Source of the DNA: Aplectana chamaeleonis | Taxonomy: Eukaryota > Nematoda > Chromadorea > Rhabditida > Cosmocercidae | Length of the DNA stretch: 64,000 nt | NCBI GenBank assembly: GCA_029168955.1 | Contig: JAPDOI010000370.1 | Location: 1-64,000 of the forward strand | Reading direction: 5' to 3' | Shown here: one piece after another, positions 1-13,100 of the stretch | How positions within the stretch are numbered: the first letter of the stretch is position 1 | Layout of the letters: every line of letters begins with the position of its first letter | Program-made: the position numbers and the translations under genes | Notes under the pieces: model-generated | The model's database searches: none | The model's input: the letters and a program-made list of their open reading frames with translations, nothing else | Told to the model about the DNA's origin: nothing

Positions 1-703
1 AAAAACGCGCCAGAATTTCACGAAAAGCTGTACTCTAATCTCGCCTTTTTACTCTCAGTAGAACTGTTTGTAAATATAATAAAATCTTTTGTGGACCCGT
101 TCCTGTACCTCCACTCTGCTGCTCCGTTCTTCCTTTGTAGCCCTAGCTAATCCTGTTTTGTCTGAAATACCTCTTTCCATTCTAGATTTACTCCTATTTT
201 TCACCAGTGACAACCGTCAAGAACATGTTCGTACAACGGGACAATCCAGCCCAGAACAGGAAAAAATCTCACTGGAAGTGAGGCGGTTTAGTGGGTTTTT
301 CGTCGTTTCTTCGCGATTACGGTAACAGCCAGTGGCTAACGCATTGTTTCAAGTCGGAAACTCGGAAACGAGAATCATCGTGAACACTGCCTTCAAAATA
401 CATCTAGATGAACATCGAAGAGCAAAGCCAGCGAATACGGCCCTCCTATCCCCACCCTTCCGGAAACATCGGAACAACGAAGCATAGCTGTGAAAGTGCA
501 CTTTAACCGATGTGTCGGTACTTCACCGACGCTTGATTCATCTACTGAAAAGAAAGATCGTGCAAGCGAAAAAAAGTCAGCGACTACGTCCTGAAGCAAA
601 CGCAGAGGAGGAGCTCTGTGATTTGATAGGATTGATCCTTTGATATTAAGCTTACTCTCCCTGCTCCCTTCCTTTCTTAAGATATTTCTTAAGATTAGAT
701 TAA

Positions 704-733
704 GGGTGAGAATTACCGTGGTAATTCTCATCC
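704..733. repeat. Short near-perfect palindrome
   Basis: Two 14-base arms (704-717 and 720-733) around a 2-base loop pair at 13 of 14 positions; the arm core is TGAGAATTACC. The pairing continues imperfectly a few bases outward (TTAAGG against CCTTGAA). It could be a hairpin or the remnant of a foldback element. It lies in non-coding sequence and no function can be assigned. Confidence 0.6.
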
Positions 734-1554
734 TTGAATGCCACTGGTGCTCAGAGCAGATCCTACATGACCATCATTGTCGCATGTATTGCCTATAACA
801 CCCTGTAAGACATAGTTTCGACATCTACCCGGCGCTCTCAACCCCCTTCGCTGACAATCATTTTTGGACTACGTATATCTTTTTCTACCCTTCTATAAAA
901 CGTCGTAATTCATCATCATTCGATACCGCGAGCGGCGCGCACGTCGCCGCCTCGGCCTCCGGTCTGCCCTATACGCCTTTCTATCACTGGCTCTAACCTC
1001 CGCTCCGCACCAGCACGCGTAGGAACCAAGTGAACTTCGCCGTTTTATAGCCTGTAGCGTCATTGTATCGTATCTTTGCACTTGTTGCTAGCGCAAATGT
1101 CATTGCAATTTTAAGGTCTGAAGAAGCCATTATCGGCAAAACCTTGCCAGATAAATGTTGCGAGAATAAGAGTATCATACTATAGAAAAGAAAGATTTTA
1201 GGATTTGGTGTAGAAGAATTGATAATTATTCCATATTTGATCTAAAAATTAACTGTAGTTAATAAAGCTGCACTTTCAGCAATCAAAATTCTGATTAAAC
1301 AACCGCGAGCGTCTGAGTAGGTGTTTTCTTGGTTTTCGCAAGTATTTTGAAACAGTGCATCTTTGTAAGTAGGATTTGTTTTTTTTCTGTCTGTGAATCC
1401 GGTCATTGGTGTGATGGAGTTTGTAAATTAATGTTCCTGTAAAATATGCAAGTGCGACTGTTGTATTCTGTTCTAAATTGAGATAAAGTATAATTATATA
1501 AAGTGTTGTATCGTTATTTGTAATACAATGAGTGTATTGAAAAAAGTGTTCGAA

Positions 1555-1800
1555 ATCGTAATAGTTTTTAGTAAAAAACGAGCAATTTACCAGTAAACTT
1601 TAGTAAAAGAAGATTAGTAAACCACTGGTGAATTTTAGTGAAAATACGAGTAAAATACTAGTAAAATTTAGTAGATTTCGAATAAATTTTAGAGATTTAC
1701 GTGAAATTTTCGACTAATCTTTGCCGAAATCTGGTAAAATTCTCTGGTAATTTACTGAATTTTTGTCGTAATCTAGTAAAATTTAGCCGTAAATTTTCAT
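1555..1800. repeat. AT-rich tract of degenerate AGTAAA/TTTAGT words
   Basis: The last 250 bases before the satellite repeatedly use AGTAAA, TTTAGTAAA, CTGGTAAAA and TTTAGT words at irregular spacing, for example at 1568-1580, 1592-1608 and 1650-1675. It looks like a decayed short-period repeat or simply low-complexity AT sequence. It forms a sharp compositional edge: the C-rich array starts immediately after it. Confidence 0.45.
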
Positions 1801-3171
1801 CCTGAGGGGGTACTGCACACTTTATATGACGACCTGCACACTCCCAATAGGGTCCTGCACATTTTCTAAGCGTCCCGCACACTCCCACTTGGGTCCTGCA
1901 TACTCTCTGTGACGTCCTGCACACTCCCACTGAGGACCCGCACACTTTATATGACGTCCTGCACACTCACATTTGGGTCCTGCACACTTTCTATGACGTC
2001 CCGCACACTCCTATAGGGGTCCTGCACACTTTCTATGACTTCCTGCACACTCCCAGTGAGGACCTGCGCACTTTCTATGACGTCCCGCAAACTCCCATTT
2101 GGGTCCTGTACACTTTCTATGACTTCCTGCACACTCCCAGTGAGGACCTGCGCACTTTCTATGACGTCATGCACACTCACACTGAGTACCTGCACACTTT
2201 CTATGACGTCCCGCAAACTCCCATTTGGGTCCTGCACACTCTCTGTGACGTACTGTGTACTCCCATTTGGGTCCTGTACAATTTCTATGACGTCCTGCAC
2301 ACTCCCACTGAGGACCCGCACACTTTATATGACGTCCTGCACACTCACATTTGGGTCCTGCACACTTTCTATGACGTCCCGCACACTCCTATAGGGGTCC
2401 TGCACACTTTCTATGACTTCCTGCACACTCCCAGTGAGGACCTGCGCACTTTCTATGACGTCATGCACACTCACACTGAGTACCTGCACACTTTCTATGA
2501 CGTCCCGCAAACTCCCATTTGGGTCCTGCACACTCTCTGTGACGTACTGTGTACTCCCATTTGGGTCCTGTACAATTTCTATGACGTCCTGCACACTCCC
2601 ACTGAGGACCCGCACACTTTATATGACGTCCTGCACACTCACATTTGGGTCCTGCACACTTTCTATGACGTCCCGCAAACTCCCATTTGGGTCCTGTACA
2701 CTTTCTATGACTTCCTGCACACTCCCAGTGAGGACCTGCGCACTTGCTATGACGACATGCGCACTCACACTGAGGACCTGCACACTTTCTATGACGTCCC
2801 GCAAACTCCCATTCGGGTCCTGTACACTTTCTATGACTTCCCGCACACTCCTATAGGGGTCCTGCACACTTTCTATGACTTCCTGCACACTCCCAGTGAG
2901 GACCTGCGCACTTTCTATGACGTCCTGCACACTCCCATTGAGGAACTGCACACTTTCTATGACGTCCCGCAAACTCCCATTTGGGTCCTGTACACTTTCT
3001 ATGACTTCCTGCACACTCCCAGTGAGGACCTGCGCACTTGCTATGACGTCATGCGCACTCACACTGAGGACCTGCACACTTTCTATGACGTCTCGCAAAC
3101 TCTTTTTTGGGTCCTGCACACTCTCTGTGACGTCCTGTGAACTCCCATTCGGGTTCTGTACATTTTCTATG

Positions 3172-3850
3172 ACGTCCTGCACACTCCCACTGAGGACCTG
3201 CACACCTTATATGACGACCTGCACACTCCCATCGGGGCCGTGCACATTTTTTGTGACGTCCTGCACTCTCCCACTGAGGACCCGTACACTTTATATGACG
3301 ACCTGCACACTCCAACTGAGGATCTGTACACTTTCTATGACGTCCCGCACACTCCCATTTGGGTCCTGCACACTCTCTGTGACGTCCTGCACTCTCCCAC
3401 TGAAGACCTGCACACTTTATATGACGTCCTGCACACTCCCAGTGAGGACCTGCGCATTTTATATGACGTCCTGCACATTTTCTATGACGTCCCGCACACT
3501 CCCAATTGGGTCCTGCACACTTTCTATGACTTCCTGCACACTCCCAGTGAGGACCTGCGCACATTCTATGACGTCATGCACACTCACACTGAGGACCTGC
3601 ACACTTTCTATGACGTCCCGCAAACTCCCGTTTGGGTCCTGTACACTTTCTATGACTTCCTGCACACTCCCAGTGAAGACCTGCGCACTTTCTATGACGT
3701 CATGCACACTCACACTGAGTACCTGCACACTTTCTATGACGTCCCGCAAACTCCCATTTGGGTCCTGCACACTCTCTGTGACGTACTGTGTACTCCCATT
3801 TGGGTCCTGTACAATTTCTATGACGTCCTGCACACTCCCACTGAGGACCC
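3172..3850 (+). repeat. HOR segment, copy 1 of a ~0.68-kb duplication
   Basis: This segment recurs at 4159-4837 almost base for base, with an offset of exactly 987 bp. 987 is 47 half-units of 21 bp, an odd number, so the copy was joined in the half-unit register rather than the 42-bp register. The shared string carries the rare GTGCACATTTTTTGTGACG, CTGCGCATTTTATATGACG and GACGTACTGTGTACTCCC variants. Identity breaks at the right end, where copy 1 continues with a GAGGACCCGCAC half and copy 2 with GAGGACCTGCAC. Confidence 0.8.
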
Positions 3851-4158
3851 GCACGTTTTATATGACGTCCTGCACACTCACATTTGGGTCCTGCACGCTT
3901 TCTATGACGTCCCGCAAACTCCCATTTGGGTCCTGTACACTTTCTATGACTTCCTGCACACTCCCAGTGAGGACCTGCGCACTTGCTATGACGTCATGCG
4001 CACTCACACTGAGGACCTGCACACTTTCTATGACGTCCCGCAAACTCCCATTTGGGTCCTGCACACTTTCTATGACGTCCCGCACACTCCTATAGGGGTC
4101 CTGCACACTCTCTGTGACGTACTGTGTACTCCCATTTGGGTCCTGTACAATTTCTATG

Positions 4159-4837
4159 ACGTCCTGCACACTCCCACTGAGGACCTGCACACCTTATATG
4201 ACGACGTGCACACTCCCATCGGGGCCGTGCACATTTTTTGTGACGTCCTGCACTCTCCCACTGGGGACCCGTACACTTTATATGACGACCTACACACTCC
4301 AACTGAGGATCTGTACACTTTCTATGACGTCCCGCACACTCCCATTTGGGTCCTGCATACTCTCTGTGACGTCCTGCACTCTCCCACTGAAGACCTGCAC
4401 ACTTTATATGACGTCCTGCACACTCCCAGTGAGGACCTGCGCATTTTATATGACGTCCTGCACATTTTCTATGACGTCCCGCACACTCCCAATTGGGTCC
4501 TGCACACTTTCTATGACTTCCTGCACACTCCCAGTGAGGACCTGCGCACATTCTATGACGTCATGCACACTCACACTGAGGACCTGCACACTTTCTATGA
4601 CGTCCCGCAAACTCCCGTTTGGGTCCTGTACACTTTCTATGACTTCCTGCACACTCCCAGTGAAGACCTGCGCACTTTCTATGACGTCATGCACACTCAC
4701 ACTGAGTACCTGCACACTTTCTATGACGTCCCGCAAACTCCCATTTGGGTCCTGCACACTCTCTGTGACGTACTGTGTACTCCCATTTGGGTCCTGTACA
4801 ATTTCTATGACGTCCTGCACACTCCCACTGAGGACCT
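4159..4837 (+). repeat. HOR segment, copy 2 of the ~0.68-kb duplication
   Basis: Near-identical to 3172-3850 at an offset of 987 bp. The few differences are single bases (for example CCCACTGGGGACC against CCCACTGAGGACC near 4259). The low divergence suggests a recent unequal exchange or gene-conversion-type event. Confidence 0.8.
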
Positions 4838-6814
4838 GCACACCTTATATGACGACCTGCACACTCCCATTGGGGTCGTGCACATTTTTTGTGACGTCCT
4901 GCACTCTCACACTTAGGACCCGTACACTTTATATGACGACCTGCACACTCTTATTAGGGTCCTGTACATTTTCTATGACGTCCTGCACACTCCCACTGAG
5001 GACCTGCACACTTTATATGACGTCCTGCACACTCACATTTGGGTCCTGCACACTTTCTATGACGTCCCGCACACTCCCATACGGGTCCTGCACACTTTAT
5101 ATGACGTCCTGCACTTTACCACTGAAAACCTCCACACTTTCTGTGACGTCCTGTACACTCCCATTCGGGTCCTGCACGCTTTCTATGACGTCCTGCACAC
5201 TCCCACTAGGGACCTGCGCCCTTTCTGTGACGTCCTGCACACTCACACTGTCGACCTGCAAACTTTATATGACGTCCTGCACATTTTCTATGACGACCCG
5301 CACACTCCCATTTGGGTCCTGCACACTCTCTGTGACGTCCTGCACACTCCCACTGAGGACCTGCACACTCTATATGGCGTCCTGCACACCCTCATTGGGG
5401 TACTGCACACTTTATATGACGACCTGCACACTCCCAATAGGGTCCTGCACATTTTCTAAGCGTCCCGCACACTCCCACTTGGGTCCTGCATACTCTCTGT
5501 GACGTCCTGCACACTCCCACTGAGGACCCGCACACTTTATATGACGTCCTGCACACTCACATTTGGGTCCTGCACACTTTCTATGACGTCCCGCACACTC
5601 CCATAGGGGTCCTGCACACTTTCTATGACTTCCTGCACACTCCCAGTGAGGACCTGCGCACTTTCTATGACGTCCTGCACACTCCCATTGAGGACCTGCA
5701 CACTTTCTATGACGTCCCGCAAACTCCCATTTGGGTCCTGTACACTTTCTATGACTTCCTGCACACTCCCAGTGAGGACCTGCGCACTTTCTATGACGTC
5801 ATGCACACTCACACTGAGTACCTGCACACTTTCTATGACGTCCCGCAAACTCCCATTTGGGTCCTGCACACTCTCTGTGACGTACTGTGTACTCCCATTT
5901 GGGTACTGTACAATTTCTATGACGTCCTGCACACTCCCACTGAGGACCCGCACACTTTATATGACGTCCTGCACACTCACATTTGGGTCCTGCACACTTT
6001 CTATGACGTCCCGCACACTCCTATAGGGGTCCTGCACACTTTCTATGACGTCCTGCACACTCCCACTGAGGACCTGCACACTATATGGCGTCCTGCACAC
6101 TCTCATTGGGATACTGCACACTTTATATGACGACCTGCACACTCCCACTGAAGACCTGCACACTTTATATGACGTCCTGCACACTCTCATTTGGGTCCTG
6201 CACACTTTATATGACGACCTGCACACTCCCAATAGGGTCCTGCACATTTTCTAAGCGTCCCGCACACTCCCACTTGGGTCCTGCATACTCTCTGTGACGT
6301 CCTGCACACTCCCACTGAGGACCCGCACACTTTATGTGACGTCCCGCACACTCCCATTTGGGTCCTGCACACTCTCTGTGACGTCCTGCACTCTCCCACT
6401 GAAGACCTGCACACTTTATATGACGTCCTGCACACTCTCATTTGGGTCCTGCACACTTTCTATGACGTCCTGCACACTCCCACTTAGGACCTGCACGCTA
6501 TACATGACGTCCCACACACTCCAACTGAGGATCTGTACACTTTCTATGACGTCCCGCACACTCCCATAGCGGTCCTGCACACTTTGTATGACGTCCTGCA
6601 TTTTACCACTGAGAATCTGCACACCTTCTATGACGTCCTGCACACTCCCACTGAGGACCTGCACACTCTATATGACATCCTGCACATTCCCACTGAGGAC
6701 CTGCACATTTTCTATGACGACCCGCACACTCCCATTTGGGTCCTGCACACTCTGTGACGTCCTGCACACTCCCACTGAGGACCTGCACACTCTATATGGC
6801 GTCCTGCACACTCT

Positions 6815-7318
6815 CATTGGGGTACTGCACACTTTATATGACGTCCCGCACACTCCCATAGGGGTCCTGCACACTTTCTATGACTTTCTGCACACTCCCA
6901 GTGAGGACCTGCGCACTTTCTATGACGTCCTGCACACTCCCATTGAGGACCTGCACACTTTCTATGACGTCCCGCAAACTCCCATTTGGGTCCTGTACAC
7001 TTTCTATGACTTCCTGCACACTCCCAGTGAGGACCTGCGCACTTTCTATGACGTCATGCACACTCTCATTGGGGTACTGCACACTTTATATGACGTCCCG
7101 CACACTCCCATAGGGGTCCTGCACACTTTCTATGACTTTCTGCACACTCCCAGTGAGGACCTGCGCACTTTCTATGACGTCCTGCACACTCCCATTGAGG
7201 ACCTGCACACTTTCTATGACGTCCCGCAAACTCCCATTTGGGTCCTGTACACTTTCTATGACTTCCTGCACACTCCCAGTGAGGACCTGCGCACTTTCTA
7301 TGACGTCATGCACACTCA
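6815..7318 (+). repeat. 252-bp (6 x 42) tandem duplication
   Basis: Two adjacent copies of the same six-unit string. The word GGGGTACTGCACACTTTATA recurs at 6820 and 7072, an offset of exactly 252 bp. Both copies contain the unusual GACTTTCTGCACACTCCCAG half. The variants agree throughout, so this is a recent local duplication. Confidence 0.8.
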
Positions 7319-10040
7319 CACTGAGTACCTGCACACTTTCTATGACGTCCCGCAAACTCCCATTTGGGTCCTGCACACTCTCTGTGACGTACTGTGTACT
7401 CCCATTTGGGTACTGTACAATTTCTATGACGTCCTGCACACTCCCACTGAGGACCCGCACACTTTATATGACGTCCTGCACACTCACATTTGGGTCCTGC
7501 ACACTTTCTATGACGTCCCGCACACTCCTATAGGGGTCCTGCACACTTTCTATGACGTCCTGCACACTCCCACTGAGGACCTGCACACTATATGGCGTCC
7601 TGCACACTCTCATTGGGATACTGCACACTTTATATGACGACCTGCACACTCCCAATAGGGTCCTGCACATTTTCTAAGCGTCCCGCACACTCCCACTTGG
7701 GTCCTGCATACTCTCTGTGACGTCCTGCACACTCCCACTGAGGACCCGCACACTTTATGTGACGTCCCGCACACTCCCATTTGGGTCCTGCACACTCTCT
7801 GTGACGTCCTGCACTCTCCCACTGAAGACCTGCACACTTTATATGACGTCCTGCACACTCTCATTTGGGTCCTGCACACTTTCTATGACGTCCTGCACAC
7901 TCCCACTTAGGACCTGCACGCTATACATGACGTCCCACACACTCCAACTGAGGATCTGTACACTTTCTATGACGTCCCGCACACTCCCATAGCGGTCCTG
8001 CACACTTTGTATGACGTCCTGCATTTTACCACTGAGAATCTGCACACCTTCTATGACATCCTGCACATTCCCACTGAGGACCTGCACACTCTATATGGCG
8101 TCCTGCACACTCTCATTGGGGTACTGCACACTTTATATGACGACCTGCACACTCCCAATAGGGTCCTGCACATTTTCTAAGCTTCCCGCACCCTCCCACT
8201 TGGGTCCTGCACACTCTCTGTGACGTCCTGCACACTCCCACTGAGGACCCGCACACTTTATATGACGTCCTGCACACTCACATTTGGGTCCTGCACACTT
8301 TCTATGACGTCCCGCACACTCCCATAGGGGTCCTGCACACTTTCTATGACTTCCTGCAGACTCTCAGTGAGGACCTGCGCATTTTATATGACGTCCTGCA
8401 CATTTTCTATGACGTCCCGCACACTCCCAATTGGGTCCTGCACACTTTCTATGACTTCCTGCACACTCCCAGTGAGGACCTGCGCACATTCTATGACGTC
8501 ATGCACACTCACACTGAGGACCTGCACACTTTCTATGACGTCCCGCAAACTCCCATTTGGATCCTGTACACTTTCTATGACTTCCTGCGCACTCCCAGTG
8601 AGGACCTGCGCACTTTCTATGACGTCATGCACACTCACACTGAGTACCTGCACACTTTCTATGACGTCCCGCAAACTCCCATTTGGGTCCTGCACACTCT
8701 CTGTGACGTACTGTGTACTCCCATTTGAGTCCTGTACAATTTCTATGACGTCCTGCACACTCCCACTGAGGACCTGCACACCTTATATGACGACCTGCAC
8801 ACTCCCATTGGGGTCGTGCACATTTTTTGTGACGTCCTGCACTCTCACACTGAGGACCCGTACACTTTATATGACGACCTGCACACTCTTATTAGGGTCC
8901 TGTACATTTTCTATGACGTCCTGCACACTCCCACTGAGGACCTGCACACTTTATATGACGTCCTGCACACTCACATTTGGGTACTGCACACTTTCTATGA
9001 CGTCCCGCACACTCCCATAGGGGTCCTGCACACTTTATATGACGTCCTGCACTTTACCACTGAAAACCTCCACACTTTCTATGACGTCCTGTACACTCCC
9101 ATTCGGGTCCCGCGCGCTTTCTATGACGTCCTGCACACTCCCACTAGGGACCTGCGCCCTTTCTGTGACGTCCTGCACACTCACACTGTGGACCTGCAAA
9201 CTTTATATGATGTCCTGCACATTTTCTATGACGACCCGCACACTCCCATTTGGGTCCTGCACACTCTGTGACGTCCTGCACACTCCCACTGAGGACCTGC
9301 ACACTCTATATGGCGTCCTGCACACTCTCATTGGGGTACTGCACACTTTATATGACGACCTGCACACTCCCAATAGGGTCCTGCACATTTTCTAAGCGTT
9401 CCGCACACTCCCACTTGGGTCCTGCATACTCTCTGTGACGTCCTGCACACTCCCACTGAGGACCCGCACACTTTATATGACGTCCTGCACACTCACATTT
9501 GGGTCCTGCACACTTTCTATGACGTCCCGCACACTCCCATAGGGGTCCTGCACACTTTCTATGACTTCCTGCACACTCCCAGTGAGGACGTGCGCACTTT
9601 CTATGACGTCCTGCACACTCCCATTGAGGACCTGCACACTTTCTATGACGTCCCGCAAACTCCCATTTGGGTCCTGCACACTCTCTGTGACGTACTGTGT
9701 ACTCCCATTTGGGTCCTGTACAATTTCTATGACGTCCTGCACACTCCCACTGAGGACCTGCACACCTTATATGACGACCTGCACACTCCCATTGGGGTCG
9801 TGCACATTTTTTGTGACGTCCTGCACTCTCACACTTAGGACCCGTACACTTTATATGACGACCTGCACACTCCATTTAGGTCCTGTACATTTTCTATGAC
9901 GTCCTGCACACTCCCACTGAGGACCTGCACACTTTATATGACGTCCTGCACACTCACATTTGGGTCCTGCACACTTTCTATGACGTCCCGCAAACTCCCA
10001 TTTGGGTCCTGCACACTCTCTGTGACGTATTGTGTACTCC

Positions 10041-10142
10041 CATTTGGGTCCTGCACACTAAATATGACGTTCTGCACACTACCACTGGGGTCCTGCACAC
10101 GTAATATGACGTTCTGCACACTCCCACTGGGGTCCTGCACAC
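10041..10142 (+). repeat. Rare AAATATGACGTTC block, left copy
   Basis: A two-and-a-half-unit string with CACACTAAATATGACGTTC, then ACACTACCACTGGGG, then GTAATATGACGTTC. Nearly the same string occurs about 30.7 kb away at 40798-40890. The variant was not noticed elsewhere in the array, so the two sites likely share a recent origin. Confidence 0.7.
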
Positions 10143-10179
10143 TTTCTATGACGTCCTGCACACTCTGAAACTTATGGGT

Positions 10180-13100
10180 CCTGCACACTTTCTATGACGT
10201 CCCGCACACTCCCATTTGGGTCCTGCACACTTTCTATGACGTCCTGCACACTCCCACTGAGGACCTGCACACTTTCTATGACGTCCTGCACACTCCCATT
10301 GGGGTCCTGCACACTTTCTATGACGACCTGCACACTCCCATAGGGGTCCTGCACACTTTCTATGACGTCCTGCACACTCCCACTGAGGACCTGCATACTT
10401 TCTATGACGTCCTGCACACTCCCACTGAGGTCATGCACACTTTCTAAGACGTCCCGCACACTCCCATTTGGGTCCTGCACACTTTCTATGACTTCCTGCA
10501 CACTCCCAGTGAGGACCTGCGCACTTTCTATGACGTCATGCACACTCACACTGAGTACCTGCACACTTTCTATGACGTCCCGCAAACTCCCATTTGGGTC
10601 CTGCACACTTTCTATGACGTCCCGCAAACTCCCATTTGGGTCCTGTACACTTTCTATGACTTCCTGCACACTCCCAGTGAGGACCTGCGCACTTTCTATG
10701 ACGTCATGCACACTCACACTGAGTACCTGCACACTTTCTATGACGTCCCGCAAACTCCCATTTGGGTCCTGCACACTTTCTATGACGTCCCGCACACTCC
10801 TATAGGGGTCCTGCACACTTTCTATGACTTCCTGCACACTCCCAGTGAGGACCTGCACACCTTATATGACGACCTGCACACTCCCAATAGGGTCCTGCAC
10901 ATTTTCTAAGCGTCCCGCACACTCCCACTTGGGTCCTGCACACTCTCTATGACGTCCTGCACACTCCCACTGAGGACCTGCACACTTTCATATGACGTCC
11001 TGCACACTCCCACTGAGCACCTGCACACCTTATATGACGTCCTGCACACTCAAATTTGGGTCCTGCACACTCTCTGTGACGTCCTGCACACTCCCACTGA
11101 GGACCTGCACACTTTCTATGACGTCCTGCACACTCCCACTTGGGTCCTGCACACTTTCTATGACGTCCTGCACACTCCCACTTAGGTCCTGCACACTTTC
11201 TATGACGTCCTGCACACTCCCACTGGGGACCTGCACACTTTCTATGACGTCCCGCACACTCCCACTGAGGTCCTGCACACTTTGTATGACGTCCTGCACA
11301 CTCCCATTTGGGTCCTGCACACCTTCTATGACGTCCTGCACACTCCCACTTGGGACCTGCACACTTTATATGACATCCTGCACATTCCCCACTGAGGACC
11401 TGCACACTTTCATATGACGTCCTGCACACTCCCACTTGGGTCCTGCACACTTTTTATGACGTCCTGCACACTCCCATTCGGGTCCTGCACACTTTCTGTG
11501 ACGTCCTGCACAGTCCCATTTGGGTCCCGCAACTTTCTATGACGTCCTGCACACTCCCGCTGGGGACCTGCCCATTTTCTATGACGTTCTGCACACTCCC
11601 ATTTGGGTCCTGCACACTTTCTATGACGTCCTGCACACTCCCATTCGGGTCCTGCACACTTTCTATGACGTCCTGCACACTCTCAGTGAAGACCTGCGCA
11701 TTTTCTATGACGTCCCGCACACTCCCATTTGAGGTCCTGCACACTCTCTATGACGTCCCGCACACCTCCCATTTGGGTCCTGTACACTTTCTATGACTTC
11801 CTGCACACTCCCATGAGGACCTGCACACTTTCTATGACGTCATGCACACTCACACTGAGTACCTGCACACTTTCTATGACGTCCCGCAAACTCCCATTTG
11901 GGTCCTGCACACTTTCTATGACTTCCTGCACACTCCCAGTGAGGACCTGCGCACTTTCTATGACGTCCTGCACACTCCCATTGAGGAACTGCACACTTTC
12001 TATGACGTCCTGCACACTCACATTTGGGTCCTGCACACTTTCTATGACGTCCCGCACACTCCTATAGGGGTCCTGCACACTTTCTATGACTTCCTGCACA
12101 CTCCCAGTGAGGACCTGCGCACTTTCTATGACGTCCTGCACACTCCCACTGAGGTCGTGCACATTTTCTATGACGTCCTGCACACTCACACTTGGGTCCT
12201 GCACACTTTCTATGACGTCCTGCACACTCCCATTAGGGTCCTGCACACTTTCTATGACGTCCTGCACACTCCCACTGGGAGGACCTGCCCACTTTATCTC
12301 ACGTCCTGCACTCTCCCTTTTGGGTCCTGCACCCTTTTTTTGACGTCCCGCACACTCCCATTTGGGTCCTGCACATTTTTTTTGACGTCCTGCACACTCC
12401 CACTGAGGACCTGCACACTTTCTATGACGTCCTGCACACTCCCATTTGGGTCCTGCACACTTTCTATGACGTCCTGCACACTCCCACTGGGGACCTGCAC
12501 ACTTTCTATGACGTCCTGCACACTCACACTGAGGACCTGCACACTTTCTATGACGTCCCGCACACTCCCATTTGGGTCCTGCACACTTTCTATGACGTCC
12601 TGCACACTCCCACTGAGGACCTGCACACTTTATATGACGTCCTGCACACTCTCATTTGGGTCCTGCACACTTTATATGACGTCCTGCACACTTCGATTAG
12701 GGTCCTGCACACTTTCTATGACGTCCTGCACACTCCCATTTGGGTCCTGCACACTTTCTATGACGCCCTGCACACTCCCACTGAGGTCCTGCACATTTTC
12801 TATGACGTCCTGCACACTCCCACTGGGGTCCTGCACACTTTATATGACGTCCTGCACACTCCCATAGGGGTCCTGCACACTTTCTATGACGTCCTGCACA
12901 CTCCCACTGAGGACCTGCACACTTTCTATGACGTCCTGCACACTCCCACTGAGGACCTGCACACTTTCTATGACGTCCCGCACACTCCCATTTGGGTCCT
13001 GCACACTCTATGACGTCCCGCACACTCCCATTTGGGTCCTGTACACTTTCTATGACGTCCTGCACACTCCCACTGAGGACCTGCACACTTTCTATGACGT

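Larger units (their letters stand above)
1..1805. other. Left flank, no recognisable gene
   Basis: Non-repetitive, AT-leaning sequence. Open frames of 60-112 codons exist on both strands (for example minus strand 393-731 and plus strand 89-325), but none shows a domain, motif or composition I recognise, and no start or splice context singles one out. A short CpG-rich patch lies at about 925-1015. The interval also carries the palindrome at 704-733 and an AT-rich tract before the array. It could hold an untranslated or intronic part of a gene outside the window, but nothing in the sequence shows that. Confidence 0.6.
1806..10180 (+). repeat. Left HOR-structured part of the satellite
   Basis: Here the 42-mers are diverse but recur in long ordered strings. 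Landmarks include TTTTCTAAGCGTCCCGCAC (near 1862, 5452, 6247 and 7671), the TGACGTACTGTGTACTCCC half, CCACTGAAAACCTCCACAC (near 5117 and 9057) and CCACTGAGAATCTGCACACC (near 6604 and 8031). The spacing between landmarks is variable, so several nested higher-order repeats of different lengths coexist. The same landmarks return at 51-59.9 kb and in the interior at 21-36 kb. Confidence 0.85.

Noticed and set aside
393..731. 112-codon minus-strand frame in the left flank
   Set aside because: It begins inside the 704-733 palindrome, shows no recognisable domain, and its length is within chance for this composition.
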